DNA of 64,000 bases from Saccharomonospora xinjiangensis XJ-54 (GCF_000258175.1 NZ_JH636049.1:4131482-4195481); one strand, 5' to 3'. Positions 8,240 to 16,964 are shown, numbered from the stretch's first letter. Translations and numbers: made by a program. Notes: generated by a model from the letters alone, not told the origin.

Positions 8240-8779
8240 ATGACGGACGGCGTGGACGCCAGTGACCGCATGATCGACAACTGGACCCGGCGGGTCCAGG
8301 AGCAGGCGCAGCGTTACCAGGCGATGGCCGCGCGAGTGCAGGAAATCTCGGTTACCGAGCGTTCTCCCGACAACGTCATCGAGGTGACGATCAACTCGAA
8401 GGGCCTGCTCACCGGACTCACGATCGCCGAGAGCGCGCAGGACAAGCGCATGGCCGAACTGTCGGCCCAGATCATGCGCACGGTCCAGACCGCGCAGTCG
8501 CGCATCCCCGCGCTGCTCCAGCAGGCGATGGCCGAGACGGTCGGCACGGAGGACCAGACGGCCGCGAAGGTCTTCGAGGAGGCGAAGAAGACCTTTCCCG
8601 AGCCTCCTGCCGAATCCGAATCGCCGCAGGAGGAGAGCCGCGAGCTGCACTTCGGCCCCGAGGAGGACGACGTCGCGCCGGAGCCACCGGCTCCACCGCC
8701 GCCGCCACGGCCGACAACCCGCAGGCGCCCTTCCGACGGCGACGACGACGATTTCGGCGGTCGTTCCATCTTCTCCTGA
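8240..8779 (+). CDS. YbaB/EbfC-like protein at an ESX-type locus
   Basis: A 179-aa protein. Residues 1-110 match the small YbaB/EbfC nucleoid-associated fold in pattern (IDNWTRRVQEQAQRYQAM helix, then VIEVTINSKGLLTGLTI strands, then a long helix). The C-terminal 70 residues are acidic and Pro-rich with a short basic RPTTRRRP patch. Such proteins are commonly the first gene of actinobacterial type VII substrate operons, where they may act as chaperone or export partner. The ATG at 8240 follows a G-run about eight bases upstream; a GTG at 8231 is an alternative. Confidence 0.75.
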   Translation: MTDGVDASDRMIDNWTRRVQEQAQRYQAMAARVQEISVTERSPDNVIEVTINSKGLLTGLTIAESAQDKRMAELSAQIMRTVQTAQSRIPALLQQAMAETVGTEDQTAAKVFEEAKKTFPEPPAESESPQEESRELHFGPEEDDVAPEPPAPPPPPRPTTRRRPSDGDDDDFGGRSIFS

Positions 8780-8803
8780 CACACACGGATTTCTGGGGGT
8801 CCC

Positions 8804-9112
8804 ATGCCGCAGGGCGGTTTCGAGGTCGGCGCGGACCTCGACGCGCACGCGACACAACTCGACGCGGTCGTCGAGCAGTTGACGCAGGCGCTTGAGGCCG
8901 CGCAACAGGTGAGCATGCCCACCGACGCTTACGGCATCCTGTGCCAGCCGTTCCGGATGATGCTCGACCCCGTCGAGCAGTTCGGCATCGACGCGTTGAG
9001 CGACTCGGTCGAGGCGATGCAGGCCACGGCCGACAAGGTGCGCAAGGCCGCCGAACAGTACCGGACGACGGACGAGACCTACCGCGACTCGATGCGGGGC
9101 GGCGATGTCTGA
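8804..9112 (+). CDS. EspC-like type VII secretion target (DUF2580-like)
   Basis: A 102-aa alpha-helical protein with the layout of EspC/DUF2580 proteins: GGFEVGADLDAHATQLD at the N-terminus, a long helix and C-terminal KVRKAAEQYRTTDETYRDS. Such proteins are thought to pair with larger ESX substrates for export. Its last eight bases overlap the start of the giant toxin, so the two are likely co-translated and may form an export heterodimer. Confidence 0.75.
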   Translation: MPQGGFEVGADLDAHATQLDAVVEQLTQALEAAQQVSMPTDAYGILCQPFRMMLDPVEQFGIDALSDSVEAMQATADKVRKAAEQYRTTDETYRDSMRGGDV

Positions 9113-12100
9113 GCCGAACCCGCTCGTCGCGGAGGCTCCGCAGGACGGTGACGGCCCAGGCCCGCTGACCTCCGGCAACGGTGACCACGGCTGGGCGACG
9201 GGAATCGGGATCGCCGAGTCGGCCATCGACGCCTTCAACGGCATCCAGGAAGGCAACTGGATCGACGGCGGGCTCGGCGTGCTCGGCCTCGCCGCCGAGG
9301 GTGCCGCCGCCGCGATCGACCCCTTCGGCTGGCTGATGTCGTCCGTGGCGTCGTTCTTGATGGAGCACATCCAGCCGCTGAAGGACATGCTCGACTCCGT
9401 CTGCGGCGACCCGCCTGTGATCCAGTCGTATTCGGAGACCTGGGCCAACGTCGCGAAACATCTCGAGGAGACACAGGTTTCCTTCGCCAACGCGGTGAAG
9501 AACGGCACGACGGGATGGACGGGCGAGGCCGCCGACGCCTACCGCTCCTCGTGCAAGGAGCAGGAGGAGACCATCGCGGGCGCGGCGACCACCGCCGGCG
9601 CCATCAGCACCGTGGTGATGCTCTTCGGGGAGGTCGTCGCCTTCGTCAGGGAGACGGTGCGCGACCTCATCGCCGACCTGGTGGGCAAGCTGATCTCGTG
9701 GGTTCTTGAGACGGTGTGCACGCTGGGTTTCGGCACACCCGTCGTGGTGGCGCAGGCCGTGACAGCCATCGCCAAGTGGGCCACGAAGATCGCCGATCTG
9801 CTCAAGAAACTCACCGAGACCATGCGGAAGGCCTCGCCGCTGCTCGGCAAGCTGGCCGACGTGTTCGGGCAGGTCATGAAGGTGTGCGGCAAGATCCTCG
9901 GCAAGGTCACCGGCCTGGACGTCATCGACACCAAGAACATCATCGACGGCGGATTCGTCCAGCGACTCGGACGTGGCGGCGACGGCCCCGATGTCGGTGG
10001 TAACTCCGGCGGGTCCGGCTCGGGCGGCGGGTCCGATTCGGACGCTAGCTCAGAATCTGGTGGCTCGGGTTCGGATGACGGGTCCGGTTCGGACGGTGAC
10101 CCGGGCTCCGGTGGCGATGCCACGACCGGTGGCGCAGACTCCGGCTCCGACGGGGGAACGAGTTCCGACGGCAACGGCGCTCCGCGAACCGGCGGGGAGG
10201 CGGACAGCGGCCGCCGTCCGCGCGGCGACGGAACAGGCGGTGGCGAATCCGGCGACGGTTCCGGTTCGCATTCCGGTGCGGGCGATCGAGACTCCACCGC
10301 GTCGCCGGACTCGGGGTCACGTCCCGGCCCGAACCGCTTCGGCGACACGGGAGAGCCCGGCACGTCGGCGACGGCACCGGACTCGCCGGGGGGAACACGC
10401 GGTGGCGACACCGCCTCGCCGAGCACACTGCGAAGCGACGCGCCGAACACCCTGGGCGCCGACGACTCCACGAACGCGGGCGGCCGATCGGCGAGCGACT
10501 ACCGCAGCACGGCGGAGTCCGGGCCTTCACCACGGTCGTCCTCCGAGCCGATGTCCGGGCCGTCGTCGAATCCGTCGTCGTCGAATCCGGCGCCGACGGC
10601 GTCCTCCACCCCGCCGGATTCCTCGCCGAGTCCGGTTCCCGGCTCAGGGCCGGGTGATCGGCCACAGCATTCACCGTCCACACCGGATGGTGCGACGCCG
10701 AGCGGTGGCGGCGGCCCCGATGCGGGCTCTCCGTCCCGTCCGGACGGCCCGCCACCGCAACACTCCCAGGGCCAGCCGTCCGGCAGTCCTGCGCCGTCGC
10801 CGCAGCATTCGCCGGGCCACGCGCCGGATTCTGGCGGGCCGAGGCCGAGCGGACCCCAGCACACCGACAGCACGACGACAAGTGGGCTGGCCACATCCCC
10901 GTCGTCCCCTTCGTCGCCGACGGCGCCCTCCATGCCGAGGCCGGACACCTTGTCCCCGTCGCCGCAGCGGGGCCCGGATTCGTCCACACCGCACACGCAG
11001 CAGCCCATGGGAGCCGGTTCCACGGCGCCGGGGAACCAGGGCGCGCCGGGCGCGAATTCGCCGGGTAGCTCCTCACCCGGGGGCCGAGGTGGTTCGCCGA
11101 GGGGATGGACGGGAACGCCCGGCAGCCTGGGTGCGAGGCCGCACGCCGACGTTCCACCTGGCCGTCCCGGCCCCGACGGCCCGTCGCACCGGACGCCGCC
11201 GCGTCCTCACGGCGACATCCCGCAGCAGGCCGGTCCGCGCAGGCCGGGTCCTGGACCGGACCCTCACGCACGAGGCCCGCAGCCGAACCCACCGGCTCAC
11301 GTTCCCACGCCGTCGCACGCGCCGAGGGGATTCACCTCGCCGCCGGGGCACGCGCCGAACACGCCGCAGGGCGGCAGGCCCTTCGGGCCGTCGCCGGACG
11401 CGGGGTCCGGCCCGCACACCCGCCCTTCGACACACGGCCCGGGGCCGCAGTCCCCGCAGACACCGCAGACATCACAGTCCCCGCAGACACCACAGACATC
11501 ACAGCCCCCGCACTCGCCGCAGCCACCGCATGCCGCCCAACCGCCGCGCGCTCCGCACGCGCAGCAGATGCCGCAAACCCCGCAGGGGCCGCACGCGCCG
11601 CAGACCCCGCAATCGCCGCATGTTCCGCAGCGGCCGTCCGCAGCGCACGCGCCGCCCGCGCAGCCGGGGCAGCACGCCCCGCCGGGGCCGTCCGCGCCGC
11701 GCCCGAACCAGCCGGGGCCGCACGCTCGCCCCGACGGCAATGGCAGCCCGCATCAGCAGCCGAACGGCCCCGCCCCGCACCGGGACGGAGACGGCAGCCG
11801 ACGTCCCGACCAGCGGCCGAATCAGCGCCCCAGCAACGACAGCGGAGACGGCAGGGACGGCGGGCCGAGGGCCCACGGCGACCGGAACGGTCCGCACGGC
11901 GGCGATCCACGCGATGGTGGCCCGCGCGACCGCGACCCCGACAACCGCGACCCCGACAACGGGGACCGCGACGGCAACCGGAACGAGGATCGGGACGACC
12001 GCGACCGGGCCCACGACGACGATCGGCCGACCCCGGACGAGGTCAACCAGCGGCACGCCGAGCGCACTCCTGCGGGGACGTCCTTCCACAGGGGCGACCC

Positions 12101-14261
12101 GGAGATGGGCGATCTGCCGCATCGAGTCAAACCTGACCCTGACGGCCGCTACACCGTGGACGTGCACGTCACACCTGATGGCAGGGCCCGCATCGGGGGG
12201 AGGGAGTACTCGCCGGAGGAGTTCGCCGACATCCTGCGCCGCAACGGCGACTACGACGGCAGGCCCATCCGCCTCATCGGCTGCGACGCGAGTTCCAACG
12301 ACTTCGCGCGGCGGTTGTCCCGTGAGCTGGACACCGAGGTGATGGCGCCGAACAAGCCCGCATGGACGGACTCGAACGGCAACGTCTTCAGCTCCGACTA
12401 CGAGATCGGCCCCGACGGCAAGCCCCGCCCGAAGATCCCGCCGAACGGCGAGTGGTCAACGCACGGCCCGGACGGTTCCACGTCCCGCGCGAGCGATGAC
12501 GGCTTCACCCCCGACACGAGGGACGCGGACAAGCGGGACGTGTCCACGGAGACCTCGCGCGCGCGAGGCGACGGTGATCCCGACGATCCCGGCGCGAATC
12601 GGCCCGGCCAGGGCCAGTCCGGCGATCGGGACAGCGACCATCCGAACCGCAACCCGAGATCCCGTGAGCAGGAGGAGCAGCTTCGCGACCCCGAATACAG
12701 CAGGCGGCGGCGGGAGACTCCGCAGGCTGTTCGTGACTTCGAGCCACCCGCGAACAACCGGCCGGACAAGGTCGGCCCGGGTGAGCGCAACGGCATCCGG
12801 CCGCCGAAGCACGACGAGCCGTTCCCCGGGGACCGCACGCTGGAGGCGAACACCTCCTACGAGGTGCGCAACGACGACGGAACGTTGCGCGGGACCTACC
12901 ACACCGACGACAAGGGGCGGGTCACACACATCGACACATCGGTCGAGAACCTGCCACCGAGGCTGAGGGACGGGTCGCCGAACCCGGATTACCGACCCAA
13001 TCCCGAGGTCTCGCATCCTCCAGCGAACACGACGTTGCGAGTGGAGATCGACGGTGAGCATCAGGTGTTCCACACGGATGCCGACGGCATGCCGGAACCC
13101 GCCGTCAGGTTCGAGCGACCGGACTACCCCGCCGAGAACCGGCTCTCCATCCCACCGGGGCCGCCGAAGCCGCCGAGGTCCGGCCAGCCGTTCGTGACGC
13201 GCAACGACCTCGAACCGCACCACGAGTACGAGGTGCGCGACTCGCACGGCATGTACCGGGGCCGCTTCTACACCGACGGCGAGGGAACGGTGCGCTGGGC
13301 CGACGTCGATTCGGGTCGCCTCCTGCGCAAGAACCCGGATTTCGCCGACCTTCACCGCCTGGCCGAGAATGACAGGACGCGCAATCCGGAGGTGCGGCTC
13401 CGCCAGCGGTTCGATCCGGACTCACCGCCGAACGACGTGGTACTCCGCGGCGAGCCGGATTTGTTCAGCAACGCGGTGCGCGAGAATGTCACGCTTTCGC
13501 AGAAGGAGTCCTTCTTCAACGGCAGGCAACTCGAACCCAACCGGCAGTATGTCGTCCACAGCGACTACGAGGACCGCGAAGGCACGGTCACCAAGGTCCG
13601 CGCGGTGTACTGGACGGACTCGAACGGAGAGGTCGCGGTCGCGGAGACCTACCAGCCGCATCACCCCGACCTGAACAAGCCCGCACCCCGCGCCGTCTAC
13701 AACGTGGATGGTGGCCGGTTCGTGTACGAGACGGGGCCACAGGTGACGCCGCAGCAGGGCGTCAAGGGCTACCGGACCGACACGGTCGCCGGGTCGAACG
13801 TCGAGGTACAGATCTCGGATAAGAACCAGGACCTCGTTCGGCAGGACGAAACGGCGCAGAAGACGGCTGGCGGTATCGACGGCAAGGAAAAGTGGATCAA
13901 AGCCGACGGAACCGACACCGGGCTCATGCGCAACAAGTACGACGGCGGCCACATGTTCGCCAACCAGTTGAGCGGGCCCGGCGAGCTGATCAACATGGTG
14001 GCCCAGTGGCGGGTCCAGAACGCTCAGCTCGACCTCGATGGCATGCACTGGCGGTCCTTTGAGGACGACCTGATCCGGTTCTTGCAGAGGGACGGCACGT
14101 CGATCGAGCGGATGGAGGTCTTCGCCCTGCGCGACGGCCACCGGGTGCCACACGAGTTGCAAGTACGCTGGATCGAGGAAGTCGGCGGGGTGCGGACCGT
14201 GCGCATCCGGAGCTTCCCGAACGACCCGGCCAGTGCGTCCGGGGCGAGTGGACAATCGTGA
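9105..14261 (+). CDS. Giant ESX-exported polymorphic toxin with C-terminal nuclease domain
   Basis: A 1718-aa predicted toxin. Residues 1-280 are helical with a WXG100-type turn (GWTGEAADAYRSS) and hydrophobic segments. Residues 290-970 are a low-complexity Gly/Ser/Asp then Pro/Gln/His linker. Residues 975-1130 hold a globular domain containing IRLIGCDASSNDFARRL. Three copies of a YEVxx...Gxx(Y)xTDxxGxV motif follow near 1240-1285, 1370-1404 and 1476-1524. Residues 1549-1702 match the non-specific endonuclease fold (Endonuclea_NS_2 type): DGGHMFANQLSGPGE with catalytic-type His1616 and metal-type Asn1630 in LINMVAQ. The likely action is DNA/RNA cleavage in rival cells. Immunity genes follow immediately. 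Confidence 0.82.
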   Translation: MSEPNPLVAEAPQDGDGPGPLTSGNGDHGWATGIGIAESAIDAFNGIQEGNWIDGGLGVLGLAAEGAAAAIDPFGWLMSSVASFLMEHIQPLKDMLDSVCGDPPVIQSYSETWANVAKHLEETQVSFANAVKNGTTGWTGEAADAYRSSCKEQEETIAGAATTAGAISTVVMLFGEVVAFVRETVRDLIADLVGKLISWVLETVCTLGFGTPVVVAQAVTAIAKWATKIADLLKKLTETMRKASPLLGKLADVFGQVMKVCGKILGKVTGLDVIDTKNIIDGGFVQRLGRGGDGPDVGGNSGGSGSGGGSDSDASSESGGSGSDDGSGSDGDPGSGGDATTGGADSGSDGGTSSDGNGAPRTGGEADSGRRPRGDGTGGGESGDGSGSHSGAGDRDSTASPDSGSRPGPNRFGDTGEPGTSATAPDSPGGTRGGDTASPSTLRSDAPNTLGADDSTNAGGRSASDYRSTAESGPSPRSSSEPMSGPSSNPSSSNPAPTASSTPPDSSPSPVPGSGPGDRPQHSPSTPDGATPSGGGGPDAGSPSRPDGPPPQHSQGQPSGSPAPSPQHSPGHAPDSGGPRPSGPQHTDSTTTSGLATSPSSPSSPTAPSMPRPDTLSPSPQRGPDSSTPHTQQPMGAGSTAPGNQGAPGANSPGSSSPGGRGGSPRGWTGTPGSLGARPHADVPPGRPGPDGPSHRTPPRPHGDIPQQAGPRRPGPGPDPHARGPQPNPPAHVPTPSHAPRGFTSPPGHAPNTPQGGRPFGPSPDAGSGPHTRPSTHGPGPQSPQTPQTSQSPQTPQTSQPPHSPQPPHAAQPPRAPHAQQMPQTPQGPHAPQTPQSPHVPQRPSAAHAPPAQPGQHAPPGPSAPRPNQPGPHARPDGNGSPHQQPNGPAPHRDGDGSRRPDQRPNQRPSNDSGDGRDGGPRAHGDRNGPHGGDPRDGGPRDRDPDNRDPDNGDRDGNRNEDRDDRDRAHDDDRPTPDEVNQRHAERTPAGTSFHRGDPEMGDLPHRVKPDPDGRYTVDVHVTPDGRARIGGREYSPEEFADILRRNGDYDGRPIRLIGCDASSNDFARRLSRELDTEVMAPNKPAWTDSNGNVFSSDYEIGPDGKPRPKIPPNGEWSTHGPDGSTSRASDDGFTPDTRDADKRDVSTETSRARGDGDPDDPGANRPGQGQSGDRDSDHPNRNPRSREQEEQLRDPEYSRRRRETPQAVRDFEPPANNRPDKVGPGERNGIRPPKHDEPFPGDRTLEANTSYEVRNDDGTLRGTYHTDDKGRVTHIDTSVENLPPRLRDGSPNPDYRPNPEVSHPPANTTLRVEIDGEHQVFHTDADGMPEPAVRFERPDYPAENRLSIPPGPPKPPRSGQPFVTRNDLEPHHEYEVRDSHGMYRGRFYTDGEGTVRWADVDSGRLLRKNPDFADLHRLAENDRTRNPEVRLRQRFDPDSPPNDVVLRGEPDLFSNAVRENVTLSQKESFFNGRQLEPNRQYVVHSDYEDREGTVTKVRAVYWTDSNGEVAVAETYQPHHPDLNKPAPRAVYNVDGGRFVYETGPQVTPQQGVKGYRTDTVAGSNVEVQISDKNQDLVRQDETAQKTAGGIDGKEKWIKADGTDTGLMRNKYDGGHMFANQLSGPGELINMVAQWRVQNAQLDLDGMHWRSFEDDLIRFLQRDGTSIERMEVFALRDGHRVPHELQVRWIEEVGGVRTVRIRSFPNDPASASGASGQS

Positions 14262-14303
14262 TAGGTGCCCCTGGCCGGCAGTGTGGATGACAGAATCGGT
14301 GAC

Positions 14304-14747
14304 ATGACCGCGAATGACGAGTTGAGGTCGGAACTGGCCAGACAGGTCGGGCGCATGCTGCTCGATGCTGTCGAGGGGGAGTGGGTGCGGATCGATCTGA
14401 GGTGCAAGGTCCTCAGTGATGTCCACGATCTCGCGCTGACGGTGTTGATGTCCGACGGCAGTTCGCCCGCGGTTGCGGTGCCGGAAGGGATTGTGGAGCC
14501 GGTCTTGCGGATCCGTGAACTCGTTTACCGGGAGGGCGAGGGGACGTGGTTCTCGGCTCGGTGGATTCTGGATCCGCCCGGGCGGATGAACGTGAACTAC
14601 AACTTGGAGTGGGATCCGTTGTGGGAGCCGGATGTTCCGGCGTCGAGTTGGCGGGCGGATCTGGAGAGGTTTCCTCGGGATGAGGAACACATGCCGGAGT
14701 GGCTCAGGGCGAAGCTGGCCGAGGTGCCTGAGGGGGGAGAAGTGTGA
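14304..14747 (+). CDS. YezG-like (DUF600) immunity protein
   Basis: A 147-aa protein placed directly after the nuclease toxin, the standard position for its immunity gene. It shows the YezG/DUF600 pattern: REL.YREGEGTWFSARW, then YNLEWDPLWEPD, then DLERFPRDEEHMPEWL. In Bacillus, YezG protects against the DNase toxin YeeF, so the family fits the toxin type. The ATG at 14304 was preferred; a GTG at 14265 is possible. Its stop overlaps the next gene. Codon use is noticeably less GC-biased (GTT, TTG, TCG) than in the toxin. Confidence 0.8.
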   Translation: MTANDELRSELARQVGRMLLDAVEGEWVRIDLRCKVLSDVHDLALTVLMSDGSSPAVAVPEGIVEPVLRIRELVYREGEGTWFSARWILDPPGRMNVNYNLEWDPLWEPDVPASSWRADLERFPRDEEHMPEWLRAKLAEVPEGGEV

Positions 14748-15907
14748 TGAACGATGCCCTGGAAGACTTGCTCGAGGGCGAGCGGAAAATCGAAGAGCGA
14801 GAGTTGCTCGGCAAAATCGGGACGATGGTGGCCCATTTCGTTCCGGTGGATTGGGCTGTGGTGACGCTGGCTTATCGGGCGATGGGTGAGCATACGGAAC
14901 TGTCGGTGCTGGTGCGGCGTGCCACCGATTACAACTTGTATTCGTGGACGCCTCCTGCTGTGGTGGCCGAGCACCTGGACAAGCTTCGAGCGGTGATGTA
15001 TCGACGGGGCAGGGGGACCTGGTTCGAGCTCACCGGAATGGTCGCGGTCAACTCGGATATCGACGTTCGGTATTGGTGGGATGACAATCCGAACTGGCGC
15101 GAGGAACCGCCGGTGTCCGCTTTGGTGGAGGAGTTGGAGCGGTTCCCGCGTGATGCGGTGATGGTGCCGGAGTGGATGGCGGACAGGCTGAGCCGTCCTG
15201 TCATCGCGACTCTGGAGGATGCCGTGTATTACGGTGACGTGGAACGCCGGGTCGAGGGTGAGTTGGCGGAACTCGGTGTGGATCCGCGGTTCTACCGGAT
15301 CAGGGACGTTGCGGATGGCGCGTGGTGCATGGTGCCGACCGAGTATTCCGCGCCTGGGGTGCCGGGCAGCGCGGAGCGGCCGAGGTGGGCTGTGTTCCTG
15401 GCGTTCGGGGGGAAACAGCTGGCGCGGGCGGAGTTCGCCACCTTCCAGCAAGCGGTGCGATATTTCTTCGGGCACCTGGTTTTGCACCTGACCGCGTTCC
15501 GTGACGAGCGCGCACCGGACGAGAACCGGCCGACCGAGGAGTGGCCGATTCAACCGGTGGGTGGCGACCGGGGGTTGGACAACTACAGCGGGAAGAAACT
15601 CATCACCGTGACACCGGGAACCGAGATCGATCGTTACGGCGATCTTTTCGGTAACACGGTGTTCGCCGCGCGCACGGAATTCCCGTATCGGTCCCAGCCA
15701 GCCGAAGAAGCCGACCTCCCCTACCGCATTTATCGGGTTCATCATTCGATCCGCGCGGTGATGGGTCAGGTCGTGGCCTCGCACGACCAGCCAGGCGGCG
15801 GCACCGCGTACGTGTTGGAACGACCCCTGAACGAACTGCTGTACTCCGGCGCCCTCGTGGAAATCACACAGGCAACCACTCGCGCCGCAGACGACGACAC
15901 CGACTGA
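14747..15907 (+). CDS. YezG-like / TNT-domain fusion protein
   Basis: A 386-aa three-part protein. Residues 1-150 are a second YezG-like domain (MYRRGRGTWFELT, WWDDNPNWREEPP, LERFPRDAVMVPEWM). Residues 155-270 form a DGAW domain (VADGAWCMVPTE, then RWAVFLAF and FQQAVRYFFGHLV) seen by eye beside other actinobacterial toxin proteins. Residues 285-375 match the TNT NAD-glycohydrolase family: GTEIDRYGDLFG, YRSQPAEEADLPYRIYRV, QPGGGTAYVLE. The family's GGGxQY motif reads GGGTAY here, so the Gln reported as catalytic in the M. tuberculosis toxin is Ala. No export signal is visible. The start (ATG 14747, or GTG 14744) overlaps the immunity gene. It may be an inactive toxin, an NAD-binding immunity protein or an intracellular effector. 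Confidence 0.7.
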   Translation: MNDALEDLLEGERKIEERELLGKIGTMVAHFVPVDWAVVTLAYRAMGEHTELSVLVRRATDYNLYSWTPPAVVAEHLDKLRAVMYRRGRGTWFELTGMVAVNSDIDVRYWWDDNPNWREEPPVSALVEELERFPRDAVMVPEWMADRLSRPVIATLEDAVYYGDVERRVEGELAELGVDPRFYRIRDVADGAWCMVPTEYSAPGVPGSAERPRWAVFLAFGGKQLARAEFATFQQAVRYFFGHLVLHLTAFRDERAPDENRPTEEWPIQPVGGDRGLDNYSGKKLITVTPGTEIDRYGDLFGNTVFAARTEFPYRSQPAEEADLPYRIYRVHHSIRAVMGQVVASHDQPGGGTAYVLERPLNELLYSGALVEITQATTRAADDDTD

Positions 15908-15955
15908 GAACCGGCCCGGTTCGTCAGCCACGACCCGGTGGGCAGAGCCGACGGC

Positions 15956-15983
15956 GTGTGGGCAAGGTGAGGACCTCCCACAC
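15956..15983 (+). terminator. Hairpin after the toxin/immunity operon
   Basis: Arms GTGTGGG and CCCACAC enclose an inner AGGT/ACCT stem with a two-base bulge. The structure follows the TNT-fusion gene by about 50 bases and precedes the next YezG-like gene. There is no U-tract, as is usual in high-GC actinobacteria. It suggests the third YezG-like gene is at least partly transcribed separately. Confidence 0.5.
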
Positions 15984-16032
15984 GACGTTGTATCCGCCGC
16001 CGTGGTGAGTGCGATAGGAGTGACTTTCGGCG

Positions 16033-16929
16033 ATGGCCACCCCATCCGAGCCGCTGAGCGAGCGGCGACGTGACGAGCTGTTGAGCAGGGTCGGGGCGGT
16101 GCTTGCGGGAGCGGCCCCGGCAGGGTGGACGCAGTTGCTGTGCGAGTACCGCGCTGCCGGAAGGCATGTGGAAGTCGATGTGACGGCGTTCCGAGCCGAG
16201 GGCCGGCCTGTCCCGATACGACCTCCGGTCGAGGTTGTGACCCTGCTCGGCGAGCTCCGCAGCGGGATGTACGAGCGTGGCCGAGGCACGTGGTTGAGCG
16301 CGATGCTGACGGTCGAACCGCCCGCGACCGTGTTCGCCGACTTCGCCCACAACACCGAGCCGCGCTGGCGGAGGACTCCGCCTCCACTCGGTTTCCAGGA
16401 CGAGTTGCGCACACACCCGCGCGACGACACCCACCTTCCGGCATGGTTGCGGCACCGTGCCGGGTCGGCAGCCTCGGCCGACCGGGGCCCCACGCCGCAG
16501 ACGGTCAACGTCACGGCACCGCCCGTCCCGGCCCCTGCCGACGAGCACGTCGCCGGTGATCTGCGGATGGCGAAGGTGTACGACGGGCTCGGCGGGGACG
16601 GGCGGCCGGTGGTGAACCGGCCACCGCTGGACCCGGCCGAGAAGGAGCGGGTGCTCGACTACCTCGGCGCGGCTCCCGTGATCCTGGCCGCTCGCAGCTA
16701 CGACACCGACCCGTTCGATCCGGAGCGCCCGCCGTCGGTGCCGTTGACGTTCCGCACCGACGGAGCCTGGGTCTGGCCGGGTGCGGTGGCCTACCACCTG
16801 CGGGAGCACGATGTCGCGCCCGATCCGGACCTGCTGGCCCACGTCAGGCGCCGCGACTACGCGATGCCGGACGTCAGCGAGGAGGCCCGGCAGCGGGCTG
16901 TCGAGCTGGTGACGGGGCAGACCGGCTGA
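16033..16929 (+). CDS. YezG-like protein with an uncharacterised C-terminal domain
   Basis: A 298-aa protein. Residues 1-140 are a third YezG-like domain (MYERGRGTWLSAML, HNTEPRWRRTPPP, HPRDDTHLPAWLRHR). A Pro/Ala linker leads to a domain of about 115 residues with LTFRTDGAWVWPGAVAYHLREH as its most striking stretch. That domain is not one I can name. AGGAG lies 13 bases upstream of the ATG. The position after the toxin and fusion protein suggests an accessory immunity or regulatory role. Codon use returns to the GC-rich type, unlike the two genes before it. Confidence 0.65.
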   Translation: MATPSEPLSERRRDELLSRVGAVLAGAAPAGWTQLLCEYRAAGRHVEVDVTAFRAEGRPVPIRPPVEVVTLLGELRSGMYERGRGTWLSAMLTVEPPATVFADFAHNTEPRWRRTPPPLGFQDELRTHPRDDTHLPAWLRHRAGSAASADRGPTPQTVNVTAPPVPAPADEHVAGDLRMAKVYDGLGGDGRPVVNRPPLDPAEKERVLDYLGAAPVILAARSYDTDPFDPERPPSVPLTFRTDGAWVWPGAVAYHLREHDVAPDPDLLAHVRRRDYAMPDVSEEARQRAVELVTGQTG

Positions 16930-16964
16930 CGGTTGCTCGCGGTCGCGCACACCGCGAGCAACCG
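16930..16964 (+). terminator. Strong hairpin terminator
   Basis: Thirteen perfect base pairs (CGGTTGCTCGCGG with its complement) and a 9-base loop start at the last base-pair after the stop codon of the third YezG-like gene. The lack of a U-tract is normal for this GC content. Confidence 0.75.

Noticed and set aside
7208..9508. A 766-codon minus-strand open frame continuing upstream of the TetR gene
   Set aside because: It runs antisense to the YbaB-like and EspC-like genes and into the toxin; only the C-terminal 203 residues have a TetR fold with a proper start. High GC makes such frames common.
9973..12342. A 789-codon Arg/Pro-rich frame overlapping the toxin linker
   Set aside because: It is an out-of-phase reading of the low-complexity linker, with no start signal and an implausible composition.
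15908..15922. GAACCGG-C-CCGGTTC as a terminator
   Set aside because: The one-base centre cannot form a full hairpin; a stronger stem lies 35 bases downstream.
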